Assembly: GCA_963853835.1 (NCBI GenBank)
Contig: OY970834.1
Location: forward strand, 21,954,365 to 22,018,364
DNA: 64,000 bases
Direction: 5' to 3'
DNA from: Calendula officinalis
Lineage: Eukaryota; Streptophyta; Magnoliopsida; Asterales; Asteraceae
Part shown: piece by piece, positions 23,701 to 34,657 of the stretch
Layout: each line of letters begins with the position of its first letter
Position numbering within the stretch: the stretch's first letter is position 1
Translations under genes and position numbers: made by a program
The notes under the pieces: generated by a model
What the model saw: the letters and a program-made list of their open reading frames with translations, nothing else
The model's database searches: none
Told to the model about the DNA's origin: nothing

Positions 23701-24541
23701 CCATCAAAGTTATTATTACAAAGTCAAAACCCATCATACAAATTGTCATTTCTGGTTTAATAAATTTAATCTGAATTAGTTAGTTTGGTGTGGATGTTGT
23801 CTCAAAACCCCTTTGTTAATGACTATTTTACCTTTTTAGTGATCTCAATTAGTCATATGTGTAGAGGCAAAAGTTTGAAAAGTTTACACCTAACAATTCT
23901 AAAAAAGTAGTAGAGTACTACTTTGCTAATTATGTCAGGTGTTATGATAATGTGATTTATAAGGCTGGTGGGTATGGACATACCATGATGTGGCATGTCC
24001 AATGTGTAACTAAAAAGGTAGTTGGAGAAGACATTGATATAGTTGGACCAAATGTTATTTCATAGCAAACTAGTAATCCATTATGGATATGAACGAAGAA
24101 ACCCTTGTGATTGGGTATGATTATTGGTTAGTTACTTATTGCAGTCAAGCAATTACATATAGCATTAAAACATTAATCTCTTTATATTAATATTAAACTC
24201 ATGTATCTCCCCTAGCGACAATGATTCTAGGATTATGTGTAGGTTTCTATTAGGCCACTCAATGAAAATTTGAATATGTACAAGGTTTTGTTGTAAGTAT
24301 AAAATTTTGATACTTTTCAAGTATAAAAAAAATCAGAACATAATCGCGATTAGACTATATGATTAGATCGTGATAATCATAGATTGAGAGGGTCCTTAAG
24401 TTTGTTGTGAACTTAATTATTATGATTTGGACTTTAAACTCGTCATAATTAGATTTTATACTGTTTGGCAAATCATAAACAAAAGTATATATAACATACT
24501 TCTAAATCAAACAACACAATATCAATGATAATTTGTTGGCA
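23701..24541. other. Intergenic, downstream of primase locus
   Basis: AT-rich DNA with no recognised gene or bounded element. It precedes (on the plus strand) the 3' end of the minus-strand primase gene and may hold its polyadenylation region. Confidence 0.5.
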
Positions 24542-25900
24542 TTAAAAGGTCAAGGAGTTTTTTGATTGCTGAACTTTGGCACTATATGACCTTTCTATGT
24601 CATCCTGAAAAAATAATTTAATAATTATATACCTTTTTATTAATCAGAAATTATTTAATGAGCAAAAATTGTTATTCATTACCTTGCAAGATTTTAGCAA
24701 AGGCTGCAAGAATGATTCTTTGAAGTATCTGATGGAATTCCCCATTGATGTTCTTTCCCATACTGCCATTAATCCAAAAACAAAATAATAATAATATTAG
24801 GACACAATAAACAGTCAATAACCTGATACTGGAGATTTTAAACATTTTTAAAATAATATAATGAATAGTTAATATGATGATAATTCGAGTAGCCTACTTT
24901 TATCCTCTTCTGTTTGCAAGCCTGCTTTGTTGATTTCTCTCAGAAGCTGTGAAATACAACAAATTACATTAAAAAGGGAATTATGATCACATTAAAAAAA
25001 TTATTTATAAATTGCAAAATCGAGTCCTAATTATTATATTAAAATCTTTTATTATTACCATGGAAAGTGTTGGCACATTGGTAGGATCAAACTCGTCACA
25101 TTAATCGGAACACAAACACGGCCTGAATAAAGGGAAAAAAAGCATTTATGATCAGCCATTAAAAACATTATAAATTAAGAAAAATCAAGCACTTAATTAA
25201 GTTTAATATCATGAAAAGTATGACAAAAAGAGAAAGTAACCTGTTTTGGGGTGTACACAAAAAGGTGCCTTGAGCAAATGATTCATGTGTTTTGAAACCT
25301 GACACGTGTCATCAAATGATTAAGAAAAACCATTATATTATATATAAATTAAAAAATAAATATATAAAATATCAGCAACTACCGAAATAGTGGGAAAGAG
25401 AACACAGTACAGACCTCCATATCAAGCCTAGGATAAGTGAAAGAAAAAACAATTTCCTGAACACATCTACGAACCGCTGGTGCCTGATAGATACAATAAA
25501 AACGAATAAATAAATAAAAATAAAATTTATCATTTTATATAATGTGCATTTATACCTTTTGTTTACCAGATTCGCACAAGTGTTTTAATTGATCCCATCT
25601 CACAACATTTATATCATTTGCACTGGAAGACCGTTTATTGTCTTGCCATTTTCCTCTAAGTATCGCGCTTATGGCTGCAAAATTATTTCAAATCTTGTAA
25701 CAATTACATCAAAGTAATATAATTTTCTAAAAAAATCGATTAAAAAATAGTAAAATTGCATACATTCATCGGGAATCATCTCTAATATTTTCTCGTATCT
25801 GACATCTGAAAGTAATTGTTACAAAGTAGTTTTTCCTCGAAGTAGCTTTTCAACACATCAATATATGATCTCCTGAAGAAAAATACAAAAAAAAAAATTA

Positions 25901-26008
25901 GAGTAAATTACACAGATGGTCCCTGTGGTTTAGCAAAAGTTTTGAATTTGGTCTCTAAGTCTCCGAAAGTACACAAATGGTCCCAAAATAATTTTGAAAT
26001 TTCACTAC
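25901..26008. mobile_element. MITE fragment in a primase intron
   Basis: Starts GAGTAAATTACACAGATGGT, the same end as the element at 27074-27396, but the matching opposite end is missing. It lies in the intron next to the exon at 26013-26074. Confidence 0.6.
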
Positions 26009-26270
26009 TTACTCAAGGAAAGGATGAAGTGTGGGGCCCACAAGGGAAACCTTGGATTTACTATTTGTGTTACCCTGAAAAAAAGGAGGATAGCTAATTA
26101 AGGATCTCAATTCTCATGATATTAACCTTTTGCATAATGTATTGACAAAAAAAAAATTATAATCAACCTTGTAAACGCGGAAATAATCAGCAATAGATGC
26201 CCTTTGTTCATTATTCAACCTGAGATTAAAGATTATATGAAGCAATTAGAGTTGTAGAAAAGAAAAGAAA

Positions 26271-26473
26271 AGTAAATTACATAAATCGTCCCTATACTTT
26301 TGTTATTACACGGATAGTCCTTAACTTCGAAACTTGTAACATCAATTGTACTTAATAACTTAACGGCCTTTTTTACTTTAGGGACCATTGGTGTTACAAG
26401 TTTCAAAACTAAGGGACGAAATTTATAATTTACATGAAGTTATGAACCATAGGGACAATTTATGTAATTTATT
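26271..26473. mobile_element. MITE of the AGTAAATTACA family in a primase intron
   Basis: Terminal repeats AGTAAATTACATAAATCGTC and its inverted counterpart ending ATGTAATTTATT enclose about 200 bp. The sequence also pairs internally (CTTAACTTCGAAACTTGTAAC against GTTACAAGTTTCAAAACTAAG), so the whole element is a long imperfect hairpin. Confidence 0.75.
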
Positions 26474-27073
26474 CAACAAAAAATATATAATCCTAAAAGT
26501 TGTAAATTATTATCACCTTCTTGCTTTTGGGTCACAAAGTCACAAACCCAACAATGAACACCACGACGACCACTATATACCCATAAAATATGATTGAACC
26601 CAAAATCATCTAAAATAAAGATAGTATTATTACCATAATAAAGTAAAATAATATTTAATTTACAACTATAATGATTTAATGATTTATTACCTCTAAGAGC
26701 GGTATCAACTACTATAATTGCAACAGTCATTAAAGGCCAGCATTCTAAGCAAACTTCTGCTCCAGAACAACAATATCTTGCATCATCATAATCTGAAATA
26801 TCCTGTAGAACAATTATTAAATAATTATGTTAATTAATTATAATTTTACATTTAGATAAATTATAAATAAGAATAAGAATAAGAAAAAGAAAAGGAAGAG
26901 TTACTATATCAAACACTAGCTCTCTTTCTACAGGAGTGAAAATGTTGTCCCCTTGTGTGTGTATGCCTCTTTGAAGGCTGTTGAAAGATCAATATATATG
27001 TAACAATAAAGAAAAAATAAATATATATTCACTAAAAATTCAAGTCACATTTTGTGCAAAACTAATTTTTTCA

Positions 27074-27396
27074 GAGTAAATTACACAAATGGTCCTTTAG
27101 GTTTGTGCCATATTACATATTTGGGCCTTTAGTTTCATATATTACAGTGATAGTCCTTATTTCTGAAACTATTAGACGTTAAGTTTTCCCGTCAAACAAA
27201 CGGGTTTTTATGGGTTTCAAATTGGTGAAGGAAAAGGGAAAAAGACAGATTTATCCCCTCGTGCATCACACGTGACCATACTTGACGGGAAAATTAAATA
27301 CTTTCAGAAATAAAGACTACCAGTGTAATTTATGAAACTAAAAGACCAAATATGTAATATGAAACAAACCTAAAGGACCATTTGTGTAATTTACTC
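27074..27396. mobile_element. MITE with long TIRs in a primase intron
   Basis: 323 bp with TIRs of at least 30 bp, GAGTAAATTACACAAATGGT at the outer edge, and internal arms that continue to pair. Flanks ATTTTTTCA and TTATTTTCA agree at 7 of 9 positions, suggesting a 9-bp duplication. It lies between the exons ending HTHT... and starting HPACDQ, and would be spliced out. Confidence 0.85.
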
Positions 27397-28519
27397 TTAT
27401 TTTCAAGAATAGTATAATGATTTTACCTCAATGCTATAAACAGGACCGATATCTATTTTTACTGAACATTCTCTTTTAATGCCTTCTTTTAGCTCAGAGG
27501 CATTCTTGAAGGATAAAAACCGTAAATATACAACATTGTCTAATGTAAAAGAAAATTCTCTTCGCATAAAATATGATTGGTCACATGCAGGATGCTTGCC
27601 ATCTGCAAAATTATACTTCTCAGTTGGAGAATAAAGTATAAAATGTATATTTTATAAGATTACCTCTTCCATATGACATCCATTTGGCCATGTCTACAAG
27701 AGGGAAAAGCTTTCCTGAAAAAATTAAAACATTCACATTTTTATGTCAGAAACTAAACATATGAAAAATGATGATCCAGTAAAAACTTATACTTCGTATG
27801 AAATATTTCCAGATTAAAAATTCTATGAATATTCTGATTCCTGTCAGTGTTACTTTTGCAACAATTTTGAGCTTAACAGAAGTAGTGCAAATTTGAGCCT
27901 TAACTAAATTTCCATTTTAAATTTGAACTTATATTAAAGGTACAAATTTTAAGTATAAATCAGTGAAGCATATCAGAAAGTAAAATCAACAAATGCGAAT
28001 AGCTACAAGAATTTATTAAACTGCAATGAATTCATGAGGATAAATTGTTATCATGAACAATTACCGTAATAAATTTTGAGATAATTAGAATTGAATCCAC
28101 CGGGAAAATCATCTACTTGCTCGTTTTGGGCGTCATCGTTGTCGATTAACATGTCAATGCTTCCATTCTCTGCTTCTTCTTTAGTCATACTTGAATCGAG
28201 TGACAGATTTCCTCAAACCCTAACAGAACCGTCCCCAATTTGAAATTACAGAACAATGAACTTTTTTTTCTCAAAAACTTGAGAAATCAATAACAGATCT
28301 TTTAACTACCTACAAAAGAAAGAGATAAACCAGTTCTATGTGAAACCCTAATGTAACTACCAAAAACAAAAACACTCGATTTAATGATGAAACAACGATA
28401 AAAACAGGTAATTAAAAAGATAGATAGCGTACCGGAAAAAATGTGTGCTACAAATCAAGGACTGTAGAGGTGGTGAGAAACTGAGAATCCTGAAGATTGA
28501 TTTTTGGGGGAAATGGAAA

Positions 28520-28529
28520 TGGCGCGAAA
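28520..28529. promoter_or_regulatory. E2F-type site 1 upstream of primase
   Basis: TGGCGCGAAA fits the E2F/DP consensus read on the opposite strand. E2F sites control S-phase genes, and primase subunits are known targets in plants. It lies 332 bp before the primase ATG. Confidence 0.7.
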
Positions 28530-28549
28530 GATCGATGATGCCGAGGGTC

Positions 28550-28561
28550 TTTTGGCGGGAA
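28550..28561. promoter_or_regulatory. E2F-type site 2 upstream of primase
   Basis: TTTTGGCGGGAA is a textbook E2F-binding sequence. With the site 21 bp away it forms a pair in the presumed core promoter. A 5'-UTR intron may start at CCG|GTACGC on the minus strand near 28433. The sites survive although the coding region is broken. Confidence 0.75.
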
Positions 28562-28849
28562 GATCGTGGAGTTGCAAAACAGTTACGATTGGGCCAGGCC
28601 GGAAGTTCATCTACTGGGTTTCAAGTTTCAAACTTTAATCTTTTTAGATGAAAGTTTATGATTATGTTTTTGGGAGTTAAAACAACGTAGTTGTTATAAA
28701 CACTTACGATCATAAATCATAATTTAAAAAAGATACCATTTGTGCCTACTTGTTGTTTACTAATTGATTATTATAATTATTAAAATCAATCAATAATATG
28801 AAGAAAAAAAAAGAATTAGCGTATTAAGACGTCCAATTTTAAAATAATA

Positions 28850-29104
28850 CTCTCTCTGTCCCATAAAAAAGTTCTTATTTTTCTTGGGTACAAGCTTTTA
28901 AGAGATAGTTAATGGTAGGGTCCTTGGTAATACATTTGACTAAAATATAAGGTTAGATTGGAGAGAGAAAGTATTTTATTGGTGAAATTATTGGTAATAA
29001 TATTATTTTATTAAGTGGGTCCCTCAAATTTGAGATATGTGAACTTTTTTTGTAGGATAAAATTTTAAAGAGAAATGAGAACTTTTTTATGAGACGGATA
29101 AAAT
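28850..29104. mobile_element. Stowaway-like MITE, degenerate
   Basis: Begins CTCTCTCTGTCCCATAAAAA after a TA and ends in GAACTTTTTTATGAGACGGA, the inverted form of the CTCCCTCCGTCCCATAAAAA end typical of Tc1/mariner-derived Stowaway elements. The outermost 3' bases have decayed. Confidence 0.65.
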
Positions 29105-30114
29105 ATAATTTAATTAAGGTAATAAAATGATTATCTGATTTTCGGGATGTTACACTATAATATATTTTAGAAGTGGATGACTTTTTGTTTTTAGTGAAAT
29201 AATATAAATCTTCTTTTAATAGTCTTACTTTGACATATCTCTGTGAGTTCATAGTTCATACCATAGCAGGGTGGTTGTTGATTGTTTAATTAAGGCTCCT
29301 CAACATATTCAACTGGGTTCAATTCCCTCATAGAAAATTAGTATTTAATTTACTTTATAATACAATTAAGGGTTTTGCTAACAAGTGCCATTAGGGCAAT
29401 GATTAAGGACACCAATGTACAAGTCTTGAAGCATAACCACCTTGAGATGGTTATGAAATTCAGGGGGCAGTTTTCTTTTATGGTTAATTTACAATGCTTC
29501 CTTTTTTTTTCTTAAACAATGCCCTAAGGGTTCCCTATAATTAACCATCAGCCTGTACTTCAAGTTTTTCAAAATACATAAATAACCCCTTAAAGTTTTT
29601 CATAATATCCAAATAACCCCTTAACTGTACAGAACCTTTATAGTTATACTTATATTGTTTGGGTTATTATTATTATTATTATTAAGTTTTATTAGCATTT
29701 TGTTGTTATTATTATTACCACAATATTGATAAATATAAAAAACGTACTTACATAATTTTCATTTAATGTAAAAAATGTATGTTTTATAAAGTTTTCTTTT
29801 ATAATCTGACATGTGTCTTTTTCTTTTTGGTAACATGAGTTTTGACTCGCTTTATGAGCCGACCACCCGCTTTACAGGTATCCTAGTATCAGGATGAACA
29901 TTTGTAGCCTTAAAGCTTTTTTCACTCATAGGATATATATTGGAACCAATATTTTATTTATTTATTTTAATATCAAATAACATCAAATAGTATATTTATT
30001 TGAACTTATATCATCTGAAACATCTTGAAAGTTATATTTTATTTATTTAATAATATAAAATAATTTTTTTAGGTGTTATATGAAAAAAAAACATTAAATA
30101 ATATTTTTTTTATA
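29105..30114. other. Intergenic, no gene seen
   Basis: Holds a GGGTTTTGCTAACAAGTGCC start near 29360 that resembles one end of the MITE at 38838, and a B-box-like GGGTTCAATTCCC near 29310. Neither is complete. Poly(T) and ATT microsatellite-like runs lie near 29500 and 29670. Confidence 0.45.
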
Positions 30115-30425
30115 CTTCCTCCGATTCAAAATAAGTGATAAACTTGGGGTTTCACGGTTTTTGAGGCAAAAGATTATAATGATGGTTAAATTAGATTAAT
30201 TTGATGGTTAGTGGGGAATGGGTCCCACACTTTTTTAATAAAGTAAGGTTAATGATGTTTAAAAGTAAAAAGTAAGGGTAAAGGGGTCATTTCACTTTGT
30301 TAAAGTAGATAGTTAGTGGGTGTGGGTCCCATTTTTTGCCAAATAAGGAAACTTTTCAAAGTGTATCACTTATTTTGAATCACCCCAAAAAGGAAAGTGT
30401 ATCACTTATTTTGAATCGGAGGAAG
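30115..30425. mobile_element. Stowaway MITE
   Basis: 311 bp bounded by TA on both sides (30113-30114, 30426-30427). The ends are CTTCCTCCGATTCAAAATAA and its exact inverted complement. The TA duplication and CTYCCTCCG ends place it in Tc1/mariner Stowaway. An internal duplicate of the 3' arm word GTGTATCACTTATTTTGAAT occurs at about 30360 and 30398. Confidence 0.9.
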
Positions 30426-30537
30426 TATATGAAAATCTCCTGTAGTGTCACGCGAGTTACAAATTTACTAGTTAATTACGTTTTGGAAGTATAGAGCTAT
30501 AAAAGATTAAAAACCAAAATTAAATATAGACCAAAAA

Positions 30538-30796
30538 GCCAATGATAGCCAGCCTAGCTGGTCTGAGGCACTGGGTTTATACCCATGTGGGCTGCAGGTC
30601 GTGAGTCCGAATCCCTTTGGGAGCGTTGCATTAGCGTAATTTAACTCATACCTCACATGGGCACATATGGGGAATTTTTCTTGGAAATCCCATTGGGGGC
30701 TGGGTTTGCCCGCTTATGCGGAGCTCGAACTCGGGGTGCTCGCTGAAAAATTGCGAGTATGCTTCCGTTATATCATTTGCCGTTTCCAAAAAAAAA
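30538..30796 (+). mobile_element. SINE with target duplications
   Basis: A tRNA-derived head has an A box (AGCCTAGCTGGTCTGAGG) and a B box (GTGAGTCCGAATCCC). The body runs to TTGCCGTTTCC followed by A10. Imperfect duplications ATATAGACCAAAAA (30524-30537) and ATATAAACCAAAAA (30797-30810) bound it. It has no coding capacity and would rely on a LINE for movement. Confidence 0.87.
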
Positions 30797-30810
30797 ATAT
30801 AAACCAAAAA

Positions 30811-32239
30811 ACTATATCCATGTCTATCCAAGTTTTTTTTAATGAAACTTAATCTATCCAGGTTAATTATATCAAGCGTGTTTTAAGCGAGATATAAGCC
30901 AGAATGAACTGGGCCGGTAAAACCGGAATTGGGCCCGATTTTGTGATTTCTTTTTTTAAAAATTTTTTAACCCTATATATATTAAGACGGTGTGCATGCC
31001 CAGTTGCCCACCATTACGCCTTCTAGAGTTCTTGCGGTTTTTTGTTTTCGACCTTTTATTCATCTTCTCCAATCTCCACATCGTACGAGTAAGTTTCTTG
31101 ATTTCGATTTTCGAATTGCTTATGTGTTACAATTTCAGAGTAAGTTTCTTTGATTAATGTCGTATATTGTGTTACAATTTACAAAGCATCTTCGAGTGGC
31201 TTTTGCGTATATATAATTTTATACAGCATCTTCTTTGTTTGTATAAATAATTTTTTTTGCCAATTGATAAGTTGATATACAGCATCTTCGAATGGCTTCT
31301 GTATAGTGTTTTACTGTTTTTTATTTTTTTTAGCCTTTTTTATGTAATTTGGTTCAACCTGTCACTATTTTATAGCCATCGGCTGGTCCGATTCAAAATC
31401 CGAATTTTAAAACATTGGTTTATATCGTCAAAATTCAAAATCGTATTAAACACGCATATCTCTAACCTGACCAATGTTTTTGGGTCTGAACGGGTAAGTT
31501 ATAAGCTGGAGTGAACCGTGCCGTTTATGTCATAACCGAACCGGGTTGAACCGGGCCCTTTAAAAAGGGCCGAATTTTTTTGTATGTTTTTATTGAAAAT
31601 TAAACGTAATTAATAACTTACTTTCGTATCTTGCATGCCAAACCCCATTATTCTCAACTTTTCATAACGGCAGCAGTGGTTACTGATTAGTTCGTAACTT
31701 AGTATTCTTAAATCTCTGCTAGTCAATATCGTTTATATTTAATTGAAATTTTCGTATGAAATTGATTTAATATTGGTTTCATCTCATTAATTAGTTTAAT
31801 ATGACTATATGAGTATATGACTTTTGTTTGATTTAATATTCTTTGATTTGATTAAATATTGTTTCTTCTCTTTAGTTTTTTCTCCTTGGTCACTCTCTAA
31901 TATTACGATGTAATATAATTTGCCTTTTTGTTGATGGGTTTGATATTCGATTGATGTAGTTTAGGGTTGTGGAGTGGAAGTAGGGCGTTATCAATTTTGT
32001 TTTGAATGCGAAGGTTTTTGGATAAACTTTTGTTTTAATTAAATCACGATGGAATTAAATACAATTCTTGGTGTCCTGATTTTGATTTGGTTGTGATTGC
32101 TTGTTTGATTTTGATGGTTAAATTTTGGATAGAGGGAGATCTGAATGTTAGGTTTGTGGTGTGACTTTTATATGTTAATGTTTTTTAGACTGACTTATTT
32201 TTATCATAATTGAACAAACAGATTTAGAGTGAGATCTGA
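30811..32239 (+). other. Region upstream of the PB1-like locus
   Basis: AT-rich. A pyrimidine-rich leader-like stretch (about 31020-31095) ending GAGTAAGTTTCTTG may be a first noncoding exon with a GT donor. Near 31385-31560 lies a fragment related to one end of the hAT MITE at 54300. No coding exon is evident. Confidence 0.4.
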
Positions 32240-32597
32240 ATGATGAAGGAATCAGTTTCGGTGATGTTTTCTCTTTGTTGTGTACAAGGAAATGTGGTTA
32301 GAAGAAAATTGCATGGTATTCCCACAAACTACACTTTCAATCAACTTAAGGAATATGTTGAAAAGATCTATAATTTGCAAACCTAATTCCCATCTACTAG
32401 AGTGGATCCATGATATTGATAATCAATGGATTGAGTTAACTAGTCCAACAGAATGGGACACGTGTCTTACCATGTGTAACCACAAACCACAATATCTTAA
32501 AGTTCGTGTCCGCCCCCTACCACAATATCAAGTTTGGCTAGCACAACAACAAAGGCATCAAATACAATATCAAATAGGACAACATGTCCCACTAGCA
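32240..32597 (+). pseudogene. PB1-like domain exon, frameshifted
   Basis: From ATG 32240 the frame reads VVRRKLHGIPTNYTFNQLKE then YVEKIYNLQ. A one-base shift near 32385 is needed to continue into LEWIHDIDNQWIELTSPTEW and LKVRVRP. The pattern of a basic beta-hairpin start followed by an acidic D-x-D-x-x-W segment fits a PB1-type interaction domain. Similar residues recur at 34990-35165. A donor GTAGTC follows at 32598. PB1 assignment is by fold-level pattern only. Confidence 0.5.
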
Positions 32598-32841
32598 GGT
32601 AGTCACTTCATAATGTCATGAAAATAAATAAAATATTCATATGAATATATGATCACTTGATATATTCATAAATTTCAGAAGATACGTTAGCAGGGGTAGA
32701 CCTAGTATGGTGCACGGGGTTGCCCGTGCAATCCCTCAAAATTTTCGAATTAGTGTTAATTTTATTCTTTTTAATGTAGATGACACCCATAAGAAAAAAA
32801 TGCAATGAATATTCTTATGTAACTAGAAAGAAAAAAAAAAA

Positions 32842-32859
32842 TATATATATATATATATA
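32842..32859. repeat. (TA)n microsatellite, left of TIR element
   Basis: Short TA run directly abutting the left end of the element at 32860. A second and longer TA run abuts its right end (34277-34339), so the element appears to have landed inside a microsatellite, hiding any target duplication. Confidence 0.85.
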
Positions 32860-33105
32860 GTGAAGAATTAAAATCAGAACCATTTTTTGCGTTAGAACTG
32901 TAAGAACCAATTTCAACCAATAAGAAGTTAGAATTTTTGAAATCTCCCCCCTAAATTCGTGAGGGTATACTTGTCATTTTAGTCCATATGGTTTTTTTGG
33001 TAACTGAATTTACCCCTATTTATCTCATTCGTCTTCTCTCTCCACAAACCCTAGAACCCACTTCTCATTCATCCTCCTCTGTAGCACCCACTTCTCATTC
33101 ATCCT

Positions 33106-33450
33106 TTTCTCCATCAAAAACGCCATTTTCTTACCTACAGCGCGAATCGCCTGAGCTCGACCTCGGATTAACACCGTTTGATTTTTCAGTTCATCTGTTA
33201 GAGAGCTGATGGTGGTCCATACACGGCCGGAAACCACCTTCGATTGAAGATCTTTAATTGGAACGTCTCCATAGTTGGCAGCAAGAGGATCAGGACCGTC
33301 GATGGAAACACCGGCGATGCCAGACGCAGCGGCGGAAGCGGCGGCGGCTTCCTGACGACGGCGTAGTTTTTCTGCCTTGGCGGCTTCTTTTTTTGCGGCC
33401 TTTTTGTTGGTTTCTTGCTGTTGTTCTGATGGCTCCTTCTCTGGTTCCAT
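33106..33450 (-). pseudogene. Cytosolic aspartyl-tRNA synthetase N-terminal fragment
   Basis: On the minus strand, from ATG (33448-33450), the frame reads MEPEKEPSEQ, KKAAKKEAAKAEKLRRRQEA, then DPLAANYGDVPIKDLQSKVV and NQTVLIRGRAQAIRAVGKKM. I recognise the N-terminal extension and start of the anticodon-binding OB fold of plant cytosolic AspRS (the IBI1 type). Similarity stops after MAFLM, and a short tandem repeat of AGGATGAATGAGAAGTGGGT follows. The catalytic domain is absent, so it cannot charge tRNA. It is a captured 5' gene piece. Confidence 0.85.
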
Positions 33451-33711
33451 TGGACTTGTACATTCATGTAATGAATGTTGTACATTGTGGTAATAGCTTG
33501 TACATTCATGTAATGACTCGTACATTCATATAACTAAACTCATACTTTATTAATACTGCTATAAGGACTTGTAGTAATATCACTTCTTGATGATTTACAG
33601 GGGCGATGGTCAAAGTATTGTCGTACAGATCTGATGGTGTCACTGGAGTTCATTGTTGGTGCAATGGTGTCATATTTCTAATAGTATGAACATGTATGTA
33701 TATCATTAGGG

Positions 33712-33945
33712 TATACATGTATGTATATGTATTCAATTTTTGTTATGGGTCTTTTGGAACCATTTATTGTAGCATACATGTATGTAGTTGGTAGTCATTG
33801 TATTATGCAGATAGTCCATCAGGGATGTATACATGTATGTATTTGTATTCAACTTTTTTATGAATATTTTGGAAGCAGTTATTATAGCATACATACATGT
33901 ACTTTTATAACATGTATGTGTTTTTTTGAAGTATTTTCTATTCTT
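33712..33945. repeat. Tandem ~116-bp duplication rich in TACATGTATG
   Basis: GTATACATGTATGTAT.TGTATTCAA...TTTTGGAA.CA at 33712 recurs at 33828. TACATGTATG words, a near palindrome, occur many more times. It lies inside the AspRS-carrying element. Confidence 0.75.
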
Positions 33946-34273
33946 GTGACGTTGAAGTTTAAAAAATGTCACTAAATCACGTTTTATATTTCATGGACAT
34001 TAATGTATTGACTACAAAGTAAAAGCCTAATAAGTAAATTCATAAAAACATAGATGTAAACTCTCTATAAATAAGTGATAAATGATAACAATTAATTTCC
34101 GAAAATAAAGCCTTCATTTTAGGAAATTCGAAAAGGGAAACAAAAAATAAAAATGTAAAATGTCGTCAATGCCCCTGTTAAATTAAATAATTCGAAAATA
34201 TTTTACTAAATTCTGATTGGTTTAGACGAGTTCTGCTGGTTCTGTAGCTTATTTGGTTCTGAAACTAATCCAT

Positions 34274-34276
<3 letters not shown>

Positions 34277-34339
<63 letters not shown>
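34277..34339. repeat. (TA)n microsatellite, right of TIR element
   Basis: About 30 TA units followed by TGTATGTTC. It abuts the right end of the AspRS-carrying element. Confidence 0.95.
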
Positions 34340-34345
<6 letters not shown>

Positions 34346-34475
34346 TCTATTTCAATATTTGTTAAAAAGATAAAAGTTCAATATAAAATTTAGTAAAGTT
34401 CATTACTCCTTGTTTATTAAGTTTATATTATTTAATGATTATTAAACAAGAGAACATGGTTTTTCCTTTTTCTAT

Positions 34476-34657
34476 GGGAGCTGATTCGTACAGAGCAATT
34501 TTTATCTATACAGAGCAATTTGATCACAAATGACAATCATGCCCTTACTTTCCTTATATCATATTTTTTATTTCACCCCTCCCACTAAGGGCATCAATGT
34601 CATTTGATATAAGATTGCTCTGCATGGATAAAAATTGCTCTGTACGAATCAGCTCCC
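34476..34657. mobile_element. MITE with perfect TIRs and 9-bp duplication
   Basis: 182 bp. The ends GGGAGCTGATTCGTACAGAG match their inverted counterpart perfectly and the arms extend to about 31 bp. TTTTTCTAT flanks both sides exactly (34467-34475, 34658-34666). The 9-bp duplication indicates a Mutator-type origin. Perfect arms suggest recent insertion. It lies between the two PB1-like exons. Confidence 0.92.

Larger units (their letters stand above)
24542..28188 (-). pseudogene. DNA primase small catalytic subunit, multi-exon, disrupted
   Basis: Reading the minus strand, about 17 exons with GT-AG borders reproduce eukaryotic primase small subunit (PRIM1/POLA3) from ATG (28186-28188) to TAA (24542-24544). 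Exon 1 (28065-28188) ends ...SNYLKIYY; exon 2 (27664-27714) gives KLFPLVDMAKWMSYG; later exons give HPACDQSYF, REFSFTLDN, FTPVERELVFDI, DDARYCCSGAEVCLECWPL and GRRGVHCWVCD. The family makes RNA primers in the Pol alpha-primase complex. Four lesions break the frame: loss of one CA unit in an ACACACAC run near 26965; an 8-bp tandem duplication TTTGTGAC after WVCD near 26540; an intron reduced to 17 nt near 25823; and a short deletion near 25100. Start, stop and most splice sites survive, so decay appears recent. Sequencing error cannot be excluded for the CA run. Confidence 0.88.
32860..34276. mobile_element. Putative TIR transposon carrying an AspRS gene fragment
   Basis: The ends GTGAAGAATTAAAATCAGAA and, inverted, GGGATGGATTAGTTTCAGAA match in an imperfect way, with weaker similarity running inward for about 100 bp. 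Both ends abut TA microsatellite. The interior contains an aspartyl-tRNA synthetase fragment and a ~116-bp tandem duplication. No transposase frame is present. The superfamily is not determined; the layout is like a Pack-type element. Confidence 0.55.

Noticed and set aside
29265..29340. tRNA-like sequence with GGGTTCAATTCCC
   Set aside because: Only a B box is convincing; no A box at the right spacing, no cloverleaf and no tail.
33258..33533. Plus-strand 91-codon frame opposite the AspRS fragment
   Set aside because: Shadow of the minus-strand AspRS reading frame, Arg-rich and unlike any protein.
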